From Marasmius tenuissimus (lineage: Eukaryota; Basidiomycota; Agaricomycetes; Agaricales; Marasmiaceae): 64,000 nucleotides of DNA. Both the position numbers and the translations under genes were made by a program. The notes under the pieces were generated by a model. That model ran no database searches and had not been told where the DNA came from. It worked only from the letters and a program-made list of their open reading frames with translations. Numbering within the stretch: position 1 is the first letter of the stretch; every line of letters begins with the position of its first letter. Below are positions 54,784 through 64,000 of this stretch, in pieces. The stretch spans positions 2,728,001-2,792,000 of the forward strand of contig JAQOTA010000060.1 of NCBI GenBank assembly GCA_029532415.1. The letters run 5' to 3'.

Positions 54784-55590
54784 ACTACTTTCTTTTCTTT
54801 TCGGCATCGAGCATTGGTATCAGTAGCAGTATCAGTATATTAGCAGTACACGTATTTCCTTCGTCTAGTTTTTCTTATCTTGCCCTTATTCCCTCGTCTC
54901 TTGCACGCGCGACCACTCGTTTTTATTATTGTTTTAGCACTGTTAGCATTCACTCACGATCCTCCCACTGTGTTTTTTACCTTGTTTCCTCCATGATATG
55001 CTGCGCACACTTGTTTTATTATCATAGCATAGTGTAGTTACTTGAATCCTGACCTGCTTTCTTGACGACTCGGACACGATTGTCTTCTTCAAAAGTATAG
55101 AGACGGCTTGCCAGGCTGATAGTAACTCGGACTGAGGGACTCGGTGTTCAGACTATATCACATGACCGCACATTCCAATTTTAGTCTTGTCACGTCTTGT
55201 GGTCTCCCCTAGGCAGAACTCCACCACGCTGCGGGCACTCACAGGGTTACCTCGTCTTGTGCCCTCAGAGTCAGAGTCATTGATCTTCCGTGACTCCCAT
55301 GACCGGTGGCCACGCATAGTAGTCCTAGGAGCACTCGAACCGCTGATGACAATATCGATGAGTTCACCCAGCTTTACCAGCGCTGCACCGGCACACAAAT
55401 TCTATCTCGTCCCGTGGAGCCAGGAAGACTGTTGGGCGTTGGGCGTCTCGCAAAAATGGAAACGAAGGACAGCTCTTGAAGGTATAAAGAGGATACCCAG
55501 GTTGCTATTTTTTGTCAGCCCACAACAGCATGAAGCAACTCTCTCGCCGTAAGGTTGATTCTCAAGACTTTTGGATGGAGTTGACCTACG
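54784..55590. other. Intergenic region after eIF4G
   Basis: Holds the 3' UTR of eIF4G, with short CAG/TATC-type repeats near 54820-54850, and the upstream region of the next gene. A 121-codon frame at 55187-55552 (plus) has no recognised content. Confidence 0.4.
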
Positions 55591-56525
55591 GTGAATTTAG
55601 ATGCACACACATTTGATTTCTCGAGCTCCGCGACCTGGCCATTTCAGAGGGCCCAGAATGACTCGACGAGGCGCTCAGAGCCAAGCAGAAAACGTACGAA
55701 GCTCCGTATTGCTGTCAGTCTTCACCATTTTACCTCGCTCCCGTTGATCCAGGAACTCAGGCAGAACAAGATCAAGTTGATGAAGATGCAAGGCGAAAAG
55801 CTATGAAAGATCTAGTCGGGAGCTGGAACGATCGTTTGCAGCTGATCAGCTTGATTGTATGTCTCGCTTCCGTCATGCTCACTCCCTCATGTTGCTCACC
55901 CCACCGACCCTAGACGACCTTCATGGCCTCTGTGGAGGCAGGGCTCTTGCAAGTAACATCCCCAGATCCCGACAATCCCTCTGTCCTGCTCGACGTTTCG
56001 AACGGGTGCCTTTTGAGTGCGCTGATCATCCATCTGCATGCATCTTTTATATCATTTGTTGGCGCCTTCTTCCTCGTACGGTTTAAAGTCAAGGAAGCAA
56101 AGCGTGCGGAAGACAAGGTCGAGGGAGTACCTGACGAGCAACCGAGCAAGGGATCCATCATCCTCGATATGGCAGCAAAGCAGATCACAAAGTCGCCGGA
56201 CACAGGATCGCCCAACGTTTCCTTAACGTCGCCACCCAGACCCATGGCAACTGTGTGGTCTGCAAATCCACAGCTGGTACAGGTCGGGCCTTTCTTACGA
56301 CAGCCTCCGATCAATTTGCTTAGTCGATGCCACTTCCTGTGCATCCTGTGTTCTCTGTCCGGGTTCTTGCTAGCATTGTGTGGAATCGTATGCTTAGCCT
56401 GGGCAGTACATCCTCTAGGCGTCAGGATCATAACGACAACAGTGATGTGTCTTTGCCTGACGTCGGGCCTGGGGGTCGCCCTCACGAACTACGACGTGTC
56501 CCACGTTCTTTACGATACAGATTGA
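55591..56525 (+). CDS. Four-helix membrane protein, agaricomycete family, 5' end uncertain
   Basis: At least three exons. Exon A reads TRRSEPSRKR, exon B TQAEQDQVDEDARRKAMKDLVGSWNDRLQLISLI, and exon C TTFMASVEAGLLQVT... to TGA at 56523-56525. The join of SWNDRLQLISLI to TTFMASVEAGLL across an 52-bp-class intron is a common pattern of this family. Hydrophobic segments: LISLITTFMASVEAGLL, LSALIIHLHASFISFVGAFF, FLCILCSLSGFLLALCGIV, ITTTVMCLCLTSGLGVAL. Other family features are IWSANPxLVQVGPF-like (here VWSANPQLVQVGPF) and LLSRCHFLCIL. Function unknown. The start codon was not found in frame; the first exon edge is a guess, so the given start is only the open-frame limit. Confidence 0.65.
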
Positions 56526-56814
56526 TACGATGAGAACTGTACGCACGAATACGCACGAATGCACTCGGAGATTCCCCACGACGTACCAGTGGCACATGCA
56601 CCAAACCATACATCAATATTATACATCAAGTTCTGTTCGCGCAGATTACCACCAATCTACTGCCGTTGATTGATTGATTGCACGACATTGCTTCTGTTTC
56701 AGGTCACGATCAGCATCAGTACGAATACTTACTTAAATCGCTTTCTCCCATCCTCCCCTCTAGAAACCCGTCCAACGACCCCGCACAACAAACAGTTCGG
56801 CGGGGGATCTTTAT

Positions 56815-59010
56815 ATGGATCTCAACACTCAAATTCGCCGTTTAGAAGATGTCTTCCACAACAAACCCAAGTGCCGGGCCCTCGACAGTCGCACGGGTCA
56901 GAACGCCAAAGATTCACTTAACCTCCTACAGTTGGTGAGCTTCCGTTCGCAGTTGGCGAACTCTTGAAATAACCGTCCGTCTAGTTGATCGACTATCCAG
57001 GTCTATCCAATCGCCTGAGGTCCAAAATATGCAGCACGATGGTACACGTCTCGAAGAAGACTGGGTTTCACCCGAAATGTCTTATGATTGAAAAGATCGA
57101 GGTAGTCGGCGAGCACCCTGTCGACGGAGGCGGATATGCGGACATATGGAGGGGTCGCTTGGGACAGTCATTGGTGTGTCTGAAAATCCTCAGAATATTC
57201 AAGGAGCCCGAGATTCAGCAAGTAGTCAAGGTACGTCCACGGCGCGAATAGTTACAATGTAGCAGGATTGAAACCTTCCTTGCCAGGACTGCATGCCAGA
57301 AGCGGTGTTGTGGAAGCAACTAAAGCATCCAAACGTTCTGCCATTTCTGGGTATTTTTCTTGATACATCCAGGAGGCCATGTCTAGTTTCTCCCTGGATG
57401 GAGAACGGGAATCTCACGCGATACATACGAACTGCCAACCCAAGTTTATTTCGTCGCGTGTTATTGGTGAGCAGCCGCATTGCTTGTCCCATTCTTATAA
57501 ACTGAATTGTATACAGGCTTTCGACGTTGCGTCCGGCTTAGCTTATCTCCACGAGAAAAGTATAGTTCATGGGGACCTCAAAGGTGTAAGTATTTTCAAT
57601 GATATATCTTGCCCCAACCATGATTATTAACCCCCTTTTGGCATAAAGGTCAACGTACTGCTCACCCCAGATCTCCGAGCGTGCATATCAGACTTTGGTT
57701 TGTCTATCGTTGCAGATTCCTCGTTACGCTTCTCGAGTACATCAAGTACCTTCCCCGGCGGTACAACGCGGTACCAGGCTCCCGAAGTTGTACTTTGTAT
57801 CATACCCGGACCCACGAGGGAGAGCGACATCTATAGCTATGGATGTGTGGCGTATGAAGTAGGTGTCAAGATCTACATGGCGAAATCATTACTCACCACA
57901 AACCTCAGATTTTCAGTGGAAGATTGCCATTTCATCAAGTGAAGCAGGATGTCGCCGTTGTTACTTGCGTTATGCGGGGAGAGCGGCCCACACGACCTGT
58001 AGATATCCCAGGCTTTCAATCATCCGACAAACTTTGGACCGTTATAGAACAGTGCTGGAAGGCCGAGCCCTCCGAGAGACCGTCCGCTGTCGCAATACAT
58101 GGTAGACTCGTTGAGATTGAAAGTAGGCTCCAAGAGGTACCTTCTACTACGCAGAACGGCTCAGAGATCAGCCGGGTGCTTTGGGAGAACGTGTATAGTC
58201 CTCATCTCACAGGAGCTGACGTCGACACTTTCATATCGACGCTGGAATCCAAAGAGACGTTCAATCAGGGCTCCATGCTGTGGCATGGTTCCAACGGCGA
58301 ACCCGAAGATATTCAAACAGGGGATTCAAGCGATGTTCCCCCTATCGTCGTTGAAGCGGAGGATGGTACAGAAATGTGGGTTTCCGCCGAGGATGGTCAG
58401 CCACGGACACTATCGCCGTCAGCCCTACCCTTCCGACTCCTGTCATTCCAATCTCCTACATTGTCTCCGAATCTTCTGTCAGTGCCATTACCAGACGAAG
58501 ATGTAAGGCTATTTCGTCATGATCTAATGTGTGATTGCTGACGGTGTTATCATTCAGCAGCACGAACTGAATTCCGGAACTCCTCCTAGTACTTGCAACA
58601 CCAAAGTGCTGTCACCTGATGTGTGTGCATATACTCCCCCTCTCATCCACTCAAGCGCCTGCAGTAGTCGCTCCGATATCGCGTTCCCTGGTACGCCTCA
58701 CACCGAAATTCGAGGTCGACAAAGATCGCTCGAACGTCAGGCTCACGCCAATCCCTACGGGTATGGCGTCAGACGTCGCACCAGCAGTGCGGGTAGTATC
58801 CCTGGCATTGCCTCCGATGCTCGACGCGACATGAAGAGACACCGTCGGATGAGATCTTGCGGGGAAGATTCGGGATTTTCTACGTCTTCGGGAAGATCTG
58901 AAGTCATTGAGGTACCCAGATCACGGGTGGCAGTTCCTCCATTCGGTTCGATATTCATACGAAGGTTGAGGGATGCTGTACTGTTGAACAATGTAGACGA
59001 TGTTACCTAG
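56815..59010 (+). CDS. Protein kinase, TKL-like agaricomycete family
   Basis: Spliced from ATG 56815 with introns after LLQL, VVK, LL, LKG, VAYE and PDED, to TAG at 59008-59010. About 640 residues. A helical N-terminus (about 85 residues) precedes the kinase domain: GGGYADIWRG (Gly loop), VCLKIL (ATP-binding Lys), PEAVLWKQLKHPNVLPFLGIF, IVHGDLKGVNVLL (catalytic loop, HGD in place of HRD), ISDFGLS (DFG), GGTTRYQAPEV (activation segment end) and DIYSYGCVAYE. The HGD catalytic Asp and the DFG Asp are both there, so it should be active. The architecture is that of TKL-like kinases expanded in Agaricomycetes. The C-terminal 250 residues are Ser/Pro-rich and probably disordered. Confidence 0.87.
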
Positions 59011-59583
59011 ATAAAACCCCGGTTCCGTTAGCGGTAGTGTTATCGAACCTCGTGCGAAGGCACGTTATCACCGTATCACCGTGTGGGAAATGTAGCAGAC
59101 TAAGCTTTGGCATAAGTACTTCCGACTCGGACGTCATCTTCCTGCCATTCAGCGCTGTTCATCGTCGATCTGTCCCTCCCTCCACCTGTCCAGCTTGTTC
59201 ACAAAAGCTCGCAGCTACAGGCCAACGAAAAAAATCGACAGTTAGAAGGAGCCATATTCGGGCGCTACCTCTGACATCATTTCCGAAGTTCGATAGGTCA
59301 ACCAGGTCAAGGACGGCTCACAGAAAGCAGCAATCGAAGTGGAGGAAATGCGACTACGAAGAAATCTCTGCATTTTTTCGGAACAAGTGGAGGCGACCAA
59401 ACCTCCAGAAGATGGAGGTTATACGATGGCCAAATATCAAACTCCAAATAGCGCAATTGCATCTGCGGAGAAACTTCAGCCCCCAGATGATACGTGCTGA
59501 ACACTTGTGGTTCGATAAAACCACCGTCCAGCTGTATAAATACCTTGCAGAATGTAGCAAACCCCCCAACCAAAGCCTCAACA
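59011..59583. promoter_or_regulatory. GH12 gene promoter with TATA box
   Basis: A clean TATAAATA lies at 59535-59542, 49 bases before the GH12 ATG. No coding exon is supported, although the frame upstream of the ATG is open by chance. Confidence 0.6.
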
Positions 59584-60731
59584 ATGTTCAAAGTCTCTTC
59601 GATACTCTCTTTTCTCGTCACTTCAACAATCGTTGGAGCTCAGACAATCTCTGGTCCGTTCGATTGCTTGCCTGCGGGAGACTACACTCTGTGCCAAAAC
59701 CTGTGGGGACGCCGTAAGTGCTTGCCTTTGCCACCTCTTCTAGGCACAAGGAATACTCATGCATCGAGTCAAGAATCTGGTGTTGGCAACCAGTCTTCTA
59801 CTCTGGTCGGGACGAGCGGCAACAGCGTTCAGTGGTCGACGAACTACACCTGGCAGAATGGACCTAATGCAGTCAAGAGTTGTGAGTTCGACGGTCGTCC
59901 TGATACAGACTGATTCTTTGACCTCGTGATTATTCGGCCAGACGCAAACATCGAATCTAACGTGGCGAAGGGCGTTCAGGTGTGTCTTGCAGCGTCCTGA
60001 CACTCCCTTTCGAGCACGCGTTTACGTACGACAAATCTAGCTCCAAAATGTGCAATCAGCTCCCACTGTCTGGAGCTGGTCTTATTCAGATAGGTCGGAC
60101 GGGATCCGAGCAGACGTCGCCTACGACATCTGGACAGGTGTTCCCCCAGTCGGAACTCCAGCTTCGGTGAACTCTTCTTTCGAAATGTGAGGGAAAAAAA
60201 TTCTATCCCGTCCCATTCTATCCAGAGATACTGATAGATACGTGTCAGTATGATCTGGTTGTCTGGCGTCGGAGGGTAAGTGGACCACCACACGCGTCTC
60301 AGGCTTCCTGAGGAACTTCTGCGCCTTCAAATAGCATTCAGCCCGTTGGTTCTCCCGTCACAAATGACATCGCACTAGCGGGACACAACTGGGACCTATG
60401 GCGAGGGCCCAACTCGAACTGGGAGGTGCTGTCTTTCGTAGTCCAAGACGAAGAGGTCACAGACTTCAATGTCGATTTGAGGGAGTTCTTTGGTAGGTTT
60501 TTTCCTTCGCATCAACCTATCCGTGCTCACTGGACTTTCCCCCCAGATTATATCATTGCCAACCAGGGCGTAGCAGCTACGCAGGTCAGTGATACGCGCT
60601 CGTTTTCGATTCGGATTCTCACCGACTTTCCTCAACAGTACATCCAATCCATTCAGGCGGGGACAGAGCCATTCACCGGAACGGCCAATCTAGAGACTAC
60701 AGAATACAGTGTTGAAATCCAGTCAGCCTAA
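59584..60731 (+). CDS. Secreted glycoside hydrolase family 12 endoglucanase/xyloglucanase
   Basis: Spliced across about six introns from ATG 59584 to TAA 60729-60731; about 245 residues. The signal peptide reads MFKVSSILSFLVTSTIVGAQ. The mature protein has FDCLPAGDYTLCQNLWG (disulphide-bonded start), NYTWQNGPNAVKS, NIESNVAKGVQL, SWSYSDRSDGIRADVAYDIWTG, and SSFEIMIWLSGVGG, where the Glu is the nucleophile (this block crosses an intron). Next are NWDLWRGPNSNWEVLSFVV and GTEPFTGTANLETTEYSVEI, whose Glu is the acid/base. Both catalytic Glu are kept. GH12 enzymes cut beta-1,4 glucan or xyloglucan in plant cell walls with retention, so this is a secreted plant-biomass enzyme. Intron edges near 60300-60340 are less certain. 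Confidence 0.92.
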
Positions 60732-61204
60732 TCGAAGATAGCTAAAGCTTTGTACTGTTGTCATGAACGCCAATGATATTTTCAATATTCGAGCGAATCA
60801 AGTCACTTGTGGGATACCATCCTGCTCCGGGACCAGGGCCGAATTCGGAACCAAGAAAGCTAGTCTGTGACACTGCAAGTTAACGATGAGAGCCCGGGAA
60901 ACCGAGCCATCTTGAAGTCGGAAGGTCCGACGGTGGTCGGCTGTCCGGCGGGGACTTTGGAGACGGTGAACCTGAGGTAGCAATTTCTCGGATCCAAGTG
61001 CTTCGGTCGTGTTTTTTCTTCTTCTTTTTTTTTCGCTGAAGTACAACACGGTAGTGTGTACGGTCTGGATGAGGAGTTCATGTCTGTTATATTACATGTA
61101 TTATGGGGCGGGGTATACATTATGCAACGCGACTAGGCTAGTGTCGAAGCAAAGCGCACGACCAATCCAACCCAAAAGAAAAACGTCGGACCAGCCAAGA
61201 TTCT
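60732..61204. other. Convergent 3' region of GH12 and ICL-family genes
   Basis: Two genes end here tail to tail. A T-rich run at about 61015-61035 may serve transcription ending. No gene is seen in it. Confidence 0.45.
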
Positions 61205-62654
61205 TCACACAACTTGGAACGCAGTGCCACCAGCTTTAGCATCAAGCTCAACCACTTCGTCCAAGCCTGTTGAAGGTCAGTCAGCAACGAGAAAGGCTTA
61301 TCCTATTGCAAAGAGCCAGAGAACTTACCCATGACCTCAAAGAATTTCTTGGGGTCCATCCCTTGGGCAGAAATGAAGTCCGTGCCGGTCTTCTTCAGTG
61401 AGTGCATTGCAGCTCGGACTGCGTGGACCATAGCAACACAGGAGACCAGGGAGAAGACTGGATGAGAAGAGATATCAGTACTCGAAAGGAGCCCGAGTCG
61501 GGACCCTCGAAACTTACTGATGATCTTGGCACCCATTTCCTCGGCCTGTTGGTAGGTGAAGGCAGGTGTCAATCCGCCAGAAATGACGTTGACGAGAACC
61601 GGAGTGGGTGCGAGGGCTTGAACAGTAGTCTCCAGTAGTTCCTTCGTCTTCACGCCCTCAATGAAACAGACGTCAGCGCCCGCGGCGGCAGCCAACTTCA
61701 ATCGAGCAACGGCCTCTTCTATTCCGCTGGGCAGCGAGTCAGTAACACTCTCAATTCTAATATAGGTAGCTAGACTCACAGGACTTGTGCGGAGTCTGTC
61801 CTGCCGATGATGACCTGAAACATTCCAAATGAAATGAACACGATAGCGCTTATCGGGCAGGTTTTATGAACGTACGAAGTCAGAACCCCCCGGAATCGAG
61901 TCCCTGGCGAGGACAGCAGCCCTTATACGTGTAAGAAACTCCTCCCTCGATACGACTTGCTTGCCCATCAAATGACCGCAGCGTTTGGTTTGGACCTGGT
62001 CTTCGATATGGAGTGCAGCTATTCCTGCTCTGATGTAAGTTTTGACAGTACGGGCAACGTTCGCCGGTCCTCCAAAGCTAAGTTCGAAAGAGGTAAATCG
62101 TCCAAGCTGGCGCTACAATCAAATATGTGCTTACCCGGTATCAGCGTCAGCGATGACTGGGATGGAGGGACTCAGACTCGAAACCATTTGCCCGGCCTCG
62201 GCGAAGTCGTTCAATGTCGCGATCGCCAAGTCAGGTTGGCCGAGCCGAGATGCTGTAGTAGCGGCCCCGCTGAATGATTATGAGCCCCCCATGCCAAGCT
62301 TCATGCCAATAGAGTGTGCCTCACCTTTGATACAAGCAATCAAAACCAGCTTCAAGTGCGCAACGGGCACTGATACCGTCGCAAATACCAGGAGCGACCT
62401 AACATGCGTCAGCCAATGAAAAAACTTATCCGCCACTGCAGCGAGGCTACACGTACAACGATACCGGGACGTGCGAGCAACTGACGAAGTCTCGTGGAAG
62501 GGTTGGGAGACAGAGGTCCTTCCAAGTAGTTCTTGGGGTCCAAGCGTGGGTTGTAGTAGACTTCGGAGCTGGGAGGAGTCTCGCTGACGTGCTGAACCGT
62601 TGAGGCGGGGGCAGAGTTTTCGGCGGCGGTATGGTAGTCTTGAGCTGGAGACAT
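61205..62654 (-). CDS. ICL/PEP-mutase superfamily enzyme (methylisocitrate-lyase/oxaloacetate-hydrolase type)
   Basis: About nine exons on the minus strand from ATG 62652-62654 to TGA 61205-61207, roughly 350 residues. Blocks: LARPGIVVAPGICDGISARCALEAGFDCLYQSG, SRLGQPDLAIATLNDF, PVIADADTGFGGPANVARTV (metal- and substrate-binding Asp), ALHIEDQVQTKRCGHLMGKQVV (catalytic Cys loop, KRCGH for the family's KKCGH), VIIGRTDS, ARLKLAAAAGADVCFIEGVKT and VNVISGGLTP. The superfamily cleaves or forms carbon bonds next to a carboxylate with Mg. The gated KRCGH loop points to a lyase rather than a mutase. The short length excludes true isocitrate lyase; exact substrate unknown. Neighbours are not informative. 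Confidence 0.85.
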
Positions 62655-64000
62655 CGTTGTTGGTAACGGTGGTAAAGGTGTTGGAATGAGGTTAAGTAAG
62701 AGTTTCAGAGGTAGGAGGCAGAAACGACGTGGGAGTGTTCGTAAGGAATGGGACTCTCTTTAGGTTCTACTTAAATAGAAAGACTGAGAGTGAGAACGCT
62801 CGACCGATACATTCAATCGAGAAGGGAGCCGACCGATAGATGAGGGTAGAACCGGAGCGACTCGAAGACATGAAGCCGCCGCCAAGAAAACGGCGATGAT
62901 ACTGCGAGAGTCCCAGTGCGCCAGCTCACCCGCGTCAAAGAGTCGGCGAGAGCCACAATGAAGCCACGGAGATATCTTGGCTCAACGACGCCGATGCTTC
63001 AAAATCTCACGTCCCAAGAAGTGAATGGAACGATTGACAGAAAAAGCGATCTTATCCGTACAAATTTGATTACAGTTGGACCTGATGCCGTCAAAGAAGG
63101 TCTTATACTTTGGGAGGCCATAATTTTGCGTGGTATGACAGTATTTCTATAAGTCGAGACCCTCGGCGTGCGGACCTAAGTCGGCGTTAATCAGGAGTTC
63201 AACTTGCTCGACCAGTGGCGGTACCGTGCAAGGTGACCTTTGCTGACATGTCTCGGGAAGGTTCTTGAGAAACATCCGCGGTTCTGTTCTTCAAAAGTAT
63301 GGTTGTATGTAGCCTGTATTGCTTGTGTATTGCGCTGCGGACGTCACCGGAGAAGACGTATGGTAAACCCCATTTGCTATCGTGATTGGTGGCCTCAGTT
63401 CGTCGAGAGTGACAGAGCATATTTCTTGGGAGTCGAGTTAAGCGTTGAGGCTGCCTCTGTGGGTTGAAGCCATGTGATTTCTTGATAACGAGTTAGCTTG
63501 TGAAGAGCTGACAGATTGAACGACAAGATTGTGAAGCCCGGCATTTTCCTGGCCTGATACGGCGCTTCTTTCATCTGCTTGGCGCCTATCGTGTACTGCC
63601 ACTGTGCGACACTTTCTCCCACTGTGCCATGTGTCCATCCTCCCCTTCGAACCCTTCAAACGTTCGTACTCGGGATTTCCACAGTCTCAACTCTGGAAAT
63701 ACCTGTATGACCAATTCGGCGCCACAGTCGCTGCCACCAATGATTTACTTATAAGATTCACAGTCTAAGTCAGGATGCCCCTCCGAGTCTGGTCTTAAGT
63801 GTCCCACGGTTTTGAATACCAATCCCAAGAGCCTCAAACCGATGAGTCGGGGAGCACGACTTATTTCCGGGTTGGCGATTCTGAACAGTAACGACATATT
63901 CTCAGATCAGCATGCTCCACAGGGTATTCGTCTGCTATAGGCGTGTATTCCCTAGAGTCCTCCCCCCAGAGGGGCCCATAACATGGGCAAGTGCTCCAGT
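62655..64000. other. Right-hand 1.35 kb without a supportable gene
   Basis: Holds the promoter of the ICL-family gene. Short frames exist (63240-63467, 63395-63659) but show no family, start context or splice structure. The window ends here, so a gene may begin beyond it. Confidence 0.45.

Noticed and set aside
59037..59717. 226-codon plus-strand frame before GH12
   Set aside because: It overlaps the promoter and first exon of GH12 in another frame; composition and lack of similarity suggest chance.

Overview
The window is nuclear DNA from a filamentous basidiomycete, most likely an agaricomycete. Genes are compact and broken by many GT-AG introns of about 45-75 bp. The family content also fits: a Plavaka-type DNA transposon, a tyrosine-recombinase retrotransposon, a TKL-like kinase with an HGDLKG loop, an agaricomycete seven-helix membrane protein, GH12 and secreted S41 protease. 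Most gene models are spliced reconstructions read by eye, so single exon edges may be off by a few codons.

Left arm (1-30.8 kb) is mostly ordinary gene space. In order it holds the C-terminus of an SNF2 (Rad5/HLTF-like) helicase, a GNAT acetyltransferase, ARPC4 divergent from a nucleoplasmin-FKBP prolyl isomerase, and an almost empty 1.9 kb gap. Then come a GFA/CENP-V-fold protein, a 1741-residue Sec7-PH protein whose Sec7 domain lacks its glutamic finger, an NFKBIL1-like protein, MIA40, and MCM2 with two MluI boxes upstream. Two paralogous HSL-type esterases flank an S41 protease, followed by an orphan protein and an unrelated alpha/beta hydrolase.

Middle (30.6-45.7 kb) is a block of two mobile elements. 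The first is a DIRS-order retrotransposon with gag, RT-RNase H and tyrosine recombinase in three overlapping frames. Its RT and recombinase ORFs each carry an apparent spliceosomal intron, and the RT intron contains a minisatellite. The second is an 8.6 kb Plavaka element with 100-bp terminal inverted repeats. It carries a transposase, a divergent DUF6532-like partner and a small Cys-rich accessory gene. Its left terminal repeat is split by a 422-bp insertion that forms a 203-bp-arm palindrome, and its right end abuts a 47-bp palindrome.

Right arm (45.7-64 kb) holds a degraded gene fragment, the seven-helix membrane protein, eIF4G with a very long Lys/Glu coiled segment, a four-helix membrane protein, the kinase, a secreted GH12 endoglucanase, and an ICL/PEP-mutase family enzyme. 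The last 1.3 kb holds no gene I can support.
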